The position numbers and the translations under genes are program-made. This document shows positions 5,276 through 6,308 of a DNA stretch of 6,308 bases, in pieces. The DNA comes from Victivallales bacterium (lineage in GTDB: Bacteria > Verrucomicrobiota > Lentisphaeria > Oligosphaerales > Oligosphaeraceae), in NCBI GenBank assembly GCA_017963875.1, contig JAGCTA010000193.1, positions 1 to 6,308 of the forward strand, read 5' to 3'. The first letter of the stretch is position 1. Each line of letters starts with the position of its first letter. A model generated the notes under the pieces. It searched no databases and had not been told where the DNA came from. It was given only the letters and a program-made list of their open reading frames with translations.

Positions 5276-6308
5276 ATGAGAAAAAACATACTGCTTCTTT
5301 TGCTGATGGCATTGCCTCTTTTCGGCATCCAGCCAGTCCATTCATGGCATTTCACGAAAGTCGTGAATGGGCAGATACCCGATGGAGGCACAGGCACGCC
5401 GAAATTACCATATAAGAATATAGCCTACTGTAGAGCGGATGCTGGCTTGAACTGCCCTGACGGTGGCTACACGTTTATTGTTTTTCCGCAGAAGAAACTC
5501 GATTTCGCTGAACTGACCTTTGATGTCTGCTTTCGCATGACTTCTCCGCTGGACGGGAAACGCCGCACCATCATAAGTTACGAGCATACCGCTTGGCGCC
5601 AATGCTATGTCATTATGCAATTCAATGACAAAGACAAGTTGGAGGTCATTGTCCGCGAAAGGAAAAAAGACCAACTTGTCAAGGAATTTATCCTGACGGC
5701 AGAAAAGACAGAAGTCGCCCCTGTTGTCTGGCATAGCGCACGCGTGGCTCTCGCGTCAGGCGGCGAAGGTCGCCTCTGGCTGGACGGAACGCTTGTCGCC
5801 AGCAAGAAGAACGCGCTTTCCATCTCCGATTTGAGTTATTCCCCAAAACAGTATTATCCGCTTCTGACCTTCGGTACTGACCCTGGCAATCCGCAAGAGA
5901 AGTCCGCGTTCCTGCGTGGTTCCATCGCCGAAGTGCGGATGTGGAATGCCATCGTCGAGCCGAATCCGCTCACGGACGCGCCTGTGACCGATGAAGAACG
6001 TGACAATTCCCATGCTTTGGTTTCAACGCAGGGCATCGCCCCAGAGTTGACCTGTCGCTTCAATGTTCTTGATTTTGAAGGCGCGGCTGCCGGAAGCACC
6101 GTCACGGCAGACGCAAAATTCGTCCGCTGTGCAGGCCGTGCCGCCGCAGAATTGGTCGGCGATGCGCTTGTGGTGACTTATCGCTGTCCGATTCCAGAGG
6201 ATGTTGACCCGCAAATCAAGCCCGATGGCGGTGTCTGGTCTGGGGATGCCGTGGAATTCTTCTTCCGCCCTGACAAGACGCAGTCGCTTTATTATCATTA
6301 TGGCGCAG
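5276..6308 (+). CDS. Secreted LamG plus CBM9-like carbohydrate-binding protein (3' end cut off)
   Basis: The frame is open from the ATG to the window edge: 344 codons plus one base, with no stop. The N-terminus is a type I signal peptide (MRKN, a run of Leu, likely cut after Val-His-Ser23). Residues about 75-225 look like a concanavalin/LamG-type jelly roll, with strand motifs TFDVCFRM, the WHSARVAL turn, GRLWLDGTLVAS and the closing FLRGSIAEVRMWN (212-224). From about 258, ELTCRFNV, ALVVTYRCPIPED and GGVWSGDAVEFFFRPDK (318-334) resemble a CBM9-like fold found in bacterial sugar-binding exoproteins. That fold is incomplete here. AGGA (5262-5265), 10 nt before the ATG, is a modest ribosome binding site, and no convincing promoter lies between the terminator and the gene. 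It is therefore probably expressed by read-through of the upstream terminator. A catalytic domain may follow beyond the edge. Roles in binding polysaccharide at the surface are inferred from the domains. Confidence 0.82.
   Translation, partial: MRKNILLLLLMALPLFGIQPVHSWHFTKVVNGQIPDGGTGTPKLPYKNIAYCRADAGLNCPDGGYTFIVFPQKKLDFAELTFDVCFRMTSPLDGKRRTIISYEHTAWRQCYVIMQFNDKDKLEVIVRERKKDQLVKEFILTAEKTEVAPVVWHSARVALASGGEGRLWLDGTLVASKKNALSISDLSYSPKQYYPLLTFGTDPGNPQEKSAFLRGSIAEVRMWNAIVEPNPLTDAPVTDEERDNSHALVSTQGIAPELTCRFNVLDFEGAAAGSTVTADAKFVRCAGRAAAELVGDALVVTYRCPIPEDVDPQIKPDGGVWSGDAVEFFFRPDKTQSLYYHYGA

Noticed and set aside
5405..6298. Several minus-strand open frames across the right-hand end
   Set aside because: They overlap the + strand frame starting at 5276, which has a signal peptide and recognisable LamG and CBM9-like motifs throughout. 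The minus frames show none.

Overview
The window most resembles a genome of the phylum Lentisphaerota (Victivallis-like, gut or rumen). This is inferred from gene content only. A pseudopilin with the FTLIELLVV start and the [10 protein letters not shown] continuation, standing beside a large secreted DUF4838 protein and a LamG/CBM9-like secreted protein, is a combination I associate with that phylum, whose genomes carry very many such pseudopilin and sugar-degradation genes. All recognised genes are on the + strand.

Layout. Positions 1-320 are AT-rich and carry no complete gene. They hold four 9-bp tandem repeats (1-36), a small AT hairpin (45-65) and three copies of a 74-bp-period imperfect palindrome (70-263). 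The last palindrome copy is built into a strong-looking sigma-70-type promoter. This drives the gene at 321-1739, which encodes an AAA+ (STAND-like) ATPase fused to a C-terminal PD-(D/E)XK-like (DUF234) domain. After 42 bp, 1782-4289 encodes an 835-residue exported DUF4838 protein with a GH67/GH20-type N-terminal domain and a C-terminal carbohydrate-binding-like domain. A 128-bp gap contains a near-consensus promoter (TTGACA-17-TATAGT) and three 10-bp-phased GTATCRA boxes over the transcription start. It leads to a pseudopilin-like gene (4418-5179) that ends at a strong intrinsic terminator (5191-5223). A second weak hairpin follows. Then a secreted LamG plus CBM9-like protein begins at 5276 and runs off the right edge.

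How the parts may work together. The three right-hand genes read as a locus for extracellular glycan binding or degradation: an exported putative glycosidase, a pseudopilin-like surface or secretion component, and a carbohydrate-binding exoprotein. The operator-like repeats suggest that the pseudopilin transcript responds to a specific regulator. The leaky-terminator layout could make pseudopilin expression much higher than that of the gene after it. The ATPase/nuclease gene at the left is unrelated in theme. With its private repeat-operator array it looks like an independently acquired, self-regulated unit. Which substrate is degraded, and what the ATPase does, cannot be told from the sequence.
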